Translations under genes and position numbers: made by a program
Shown here: positions 62,202 through 64,000 of the stretch, one piece after another
Position numbering within the stretch: the first letter of the stretch is position 1
Layout: each line of letters begins with the position of its first letter
The notes under the pieces: generated by a model
Told to the model about the DNA's origin: nothing
What the model saw: only the letters and a program-made list of their open reading frames with translations
Databases searched by the model: none
DNA from: Streptomonospora nanhaiensis
GTDB lineage: Bacteria > Actinomycetota > Actinomycetes > Streptosporangiales > Streptosporangiaceae
Length of the DNA stretch: 64,000 bases
Direction: 5' to 3'
Assembly (NCBI RefSeq): GCF_026642255.1
Contig: NZ_CP113264.1
Span: 5,146,001-5,210,000 of the forward strand

Positions 62202-62999
62202 TCAGAGGCCGGCGTCCTCCTCGGGGTCCGGCTCCGGGGCGGTGTCCTCCTCGGCCAGGATCAGGTAGAGGTTGCGCCGTGTCTCGGCCAGGAGCCGCTT
62301 GGCGCGGTCCAGCTGGTCGTCGGTGCCCGCCTGGGCGACCTGGGCGGCGGCCGCCGCCAGCTGGTACGCCAGGCCGCCGATCTCCTCGTAGCGGGACCGG
62401 CTGTCCGCGTGGGCGTCCGCACCCGCCTCCCAGGGCGGGGTGAGCCCGGCGCCGTTCTCGTCCAGGTAGGCGATGCCCTCCTCGGTGAGCCGGTAGGGAC
62501 GGCGACGCCCCTCCCCCTCCTCCTGTGCGACCAGGCCCTCGTCCTCCAGCTGCTGGAGCATCGGGTAGACGGACCCGGGGCTGGGCCGCCACATGCCGCC
62601 GCTGCGATCGCGGCCCTCGCGGATGATCTCGTAGCCGCTGCGCGGCTCCTCGGCGATGAGCAGCAGGATGCCGGTGCGGACGTCGCCGCGCCGGGCCCGG
62701 CGCCCGTCGCCGCGACCGCCCCGGTGGCCGCCGGGACCGTGTCCGAAACCGCCGAACGGGCCCCCGAAGGGGACTCCCGCCCCTCCCCAGGGTCCGCCTC
62801 CCGGCGGGACTCCGGGAGGCGGCGGGGGCGGCGGCGGTCCGAACTGCGCCCGGTCGCCGCCGTGCTCGTGTCCGTACTCGTGCGGGTGGGGGCCGCGGTG
62901 CGCGTCGGCCGGGTGCCGGTCCCAGGGACGCCGCGCACGCTCGGAGCGTCCGCCGCGTGCGTTCCAGGACCAGGGGCCGGGAAGTGCCATGGCGCTCAT
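62202..62999 (-). CDS. PadR-family transcriptional regulator with Gly/Pro-rich N-terminal extension
   Basis: 265 residues. The first 100 are His-, Gly- and Pro-rich low complexity (a run of Pro near residue 55), unusual for PadR proteins, which are typically 100-200 residues. The winged helix at about 103-180 has GILLLIAEEPRSGYEIIRE, GSVYPMLQQLEDEGLVAQEEGEGRRRPYRLTEEG, the PadR signature. A C-terminal helical region follows (AAAAAQVAQAG..RAKRLLAETRRNLYLIL), probably for dimerisation. ATG at 62999 has AAGGAG six bases upstream. A palindromic operator lies 13-50 bases upstream, so it probably represses itself. Its target beyond itself is unknown. Confidence 0.92.
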   Translation of the reverse strand: MSAMALPGPWSWNARGGRSERARRPWDRHPADAHRGPHPHEYGHEHGGDRAQFGPPPPPPPPGVPPGGGPWGGAGVPFGGPFGGFGHGPGGHRGGRGDGRRARRGDVRTGILLLIAEEPRSGYEIIREGRDRSGGMWRPSPGSVYPMLQQLEDEGLVAQEEGEGRRRPYRLTEEGIAYLDENGAGLTPPWEAGADAHADSRSRYEEIGGLAYQLAAAAAQVAQAGTDDQLDRAKRLLAETRRNLYLILAEEDTAPEPDPEEDAGL

Positions 63000-63011
63000 G
63001 CTGTTCTCCTT

Positions 63012-63049
63012 CTATCGATACAGAGAGACTGTCTACTCTGTTCTGATAG
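63012..63049 (-). promoter_or_regulatory. Palindromic operator of the padR gene
   Basis: Fourteen-base arms CTATCGATACAGAG (63012-63025) and CTCTGTTCTGATAG (63036-63049) are inverted repeats matching at 11 of 14 positions, around a spacer AGACTGTCTA that is itself largely symmetric. This is the kind of extended AT-richer dyad that PadR dimers bind. It lies just upstream of the padR start in a locally AT-rich region. Confidence 0.6.
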
Positions 63050-63099
63050 CTCAAAGATATATCGTTAACTTTCTTCCGGCAAGTCCCGGACACAGAAGA

Positions 63100-63134
63100 A
63101 TCCCCGTGGGCCGCACCGCGCGGCTCACGGGGAT
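63100..63134 (-). terminator. Hairpin terminator after dnaE
   Basis: Fifteen-pair stem (ATCCCCGTG-GG-CCGC against its complement, one G/T wobble) with a five-base loop, 15 bases past the dnaE stop. Confidence 0.8.
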
Positions 63135-63149
63135 CCTGATCGCTCGGGG

Positions 63150-64000
63150 TCAGTAGTCGACCGCGTACGCCCCCAGCAGGCTCTTCACCTCGCCGTTGAA
63201 CTCCGGGGAGATCCGCACCGAGTAGCGGTCCACGGCGTAGATCCTCGACCGGACCGGGTTGTCCACCCTGATCCGCACCGGTGTCGCCCCCTGGTGGCTG
63301 GCCAGCACCTGGCGCAGGTCGACGACCAGGTCCGGGGTGAGGCGCTTCTCGTCCACGGTCAGCAGCACCGGCGGCTCACCCTCGGTGATGTGCGAGATGT
63401 CCAGGATCGACATCTCCGAGGCGAACATCGACCACGTGCCGTCCCGGTCGTTCAGGCGGCCCTTGACCGTGACCGCCGTGTCCTCCAGCAGGGCCTCCAC
63501 GTACAGGGGGTAGGTCTTGGGGAAGAACAGCACCTCCATGGAGGCGTCCAGGTCCTCCACCGTGGCGATGGCCCACTGGTTGCCCGCCTTGTTGGTGCGC
63601 TTGTCCACCTTGGAGATCAGGCCGGAGATCCGCACCTCACCGCGTTCGCGGCCCAGGTCACCGGCGACGATCTGCGCGATGGACGTGTCCCGCGACCGCG
63701 CCAGGACGCGCTCCGCCCCCGCCAGCGGGTGGCTGGACACGTACAGGCCCAGCATCTCCCGCTCGAACGCCAGCTTGGTCTTGCGGTCCCACTCCTCGTC
63801 CCCCCAGTTGATGTTGAGGCCGATGGGGGTGGAGTCGCCGCCCTCCTCCGCACCGCCGAACAGGTCGAACTGGCCGTGCGCCTCCTGCTTCTTGGAGCTG
63901 ATCATGCCGTCGACCGCGGTCTCGTGGTGGCGGTACAGCTCACGTCGCGGCTGACCGAGCGAGTCGAACCCGCCCGCCTTGATCAGCGACTCGATGACCC
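63150..64000 (-). CDS. dnaE: DNA polymerase III alpha subunit, C-terminal part (N-terminus off window)
   Basis: Replicative polymerase catalytic subunit; only about the last 283 residues lie in the window. The visible frame enters from the right edge (VIESLIKAGGFDSLG is the helix-hairpin-helix region), then the beta-clamp binding motif QFDLFGG, FEREMLGLYVSSHPLAG and the C-terminal OB-fold domain (GEVRISGLISKVDKRTNKAG, MEVLFFPKTYPLY, VKGRLNDRDGTWSMFA). These match DnaE1. The end PALxxxYAVDY is intact with a stop at 63150. The catalytic PHP and palm domains are outside. It is the last gene on this side of the padR gene. Confidence 0.97.
   Translation of the reverse strand, partial: VIESLIKAGGFDSLGQPRRELYRHHETAVDGMISSKKQEAHGQFDLFGGAEEGGDSTPIGLNINWGDEEWDRKTKLAFEREMLGLYVSSHPLAGAERVLARSRDTSIAQIVAGDLGRERGEVRISGLISKVDKRTNKAGNQWAIATVEDLDASMEVLFFPKTYPLYVEALLEDTAVTVKGRLNDRDGTWSMFASEMSILDISHITEGEPPVLLTVDEKRLTPDLVVDLRQVLASHQGATPVRIRVDNPVRSRIYAVDRYSVRISPEFNGEVKSLLGAYAVDY

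Overview
The window is high-GC (roughly 70 percent) DNA from a filamentous actinomycete. GTG starts, four-base operon overlaps, hairpin terminators with few or no U-tracts, a PdtaR-type ANTAR regulator, the bifunctional His/Trp isomerase PriA and a his/trp/lgt/glt chromosomal block of the kind known from Streptomyces all point that way. A Nocardiopsis-like member of the Streptosporangiales is my best guess, but that is inference and not proved by the sequence. The block is core chromosome. I see no insertion sequence, phage genes, CRISPR array or replication origin.

Layout. 1-6.5 kb: coaE (truncated by the window edge), a GNAT acetyltransferase, rpsA, an ArfB-like rescue factor and polA, all on the minus strand. 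6.6-14.3 kb: a hotdog thioesterase and a branched-chain amino-acid binding lipoprotein on plus, facing a minus-strand livHMGF transporter operon whose LivH carries an extra N-terminal secreted domain, then pdtaR. 14.4-16.6 kb: a compact atypical tRNA with its own terminator, followed by an HTH plus LAGLIDADG protein and a DUF1266 membrane protein. 16.7-22 kb: pyk, a maleylpyruvate-isomerase-like protein, an MFS exporter, an alpha-toroid protein, a DUF2784 protein and a 10-bp tandem repeat. 22.3-28.4 kb: gltBD. 29-31 kb: a branched-polyamine-synthase-like protein. 31-36.4 kb: two paralogous membrane-anchored proteins of unknown function, lgt, a DsbA-like thiol oxidoreductase and a MauE/DoxX protein.

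36.8-43.8 kb holds trpC-trpBA with a newly noticed leader peptide and hairpins between trpC and trpB, three CD225/dispanin proteins, a DUF2752 protein, an HGxxPAAW protein, the Trp-associated membrane protein and hisI. No trpE, trpD, trpG or trpF is present here; PriA at 50.8 kb presumably covers the TrpF step. 44-49 kb: a SIS-domain protein and a heterodimeric ABC exporter with one degenerate ATP site. 49.2-55.6 kb: a secreted peptidoglycan-binding protein and the operon hisD-hisC-hisB-(53-aa membrane protein)-hisH-priA-hisF.

55.8-64 kb: a ferritin gene behind iron-box-like sequences, a Lon-substrate-binding-domain protein, a YbaK deacylase, a long-chain acyl-CoA synthetase, a DUF2567-like membrane protein, two tandem DUF664/DinB proteins, a PadR regulator with a clear palindromic operator, and the C-terminal end of dnaE. 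The parts most worth a second look are the tRNA/LAGLIDADG pair, the trpBA leader, the iron-box promoter, the LivH fusion and the dispanin cluster that sits where trpE might be expected.
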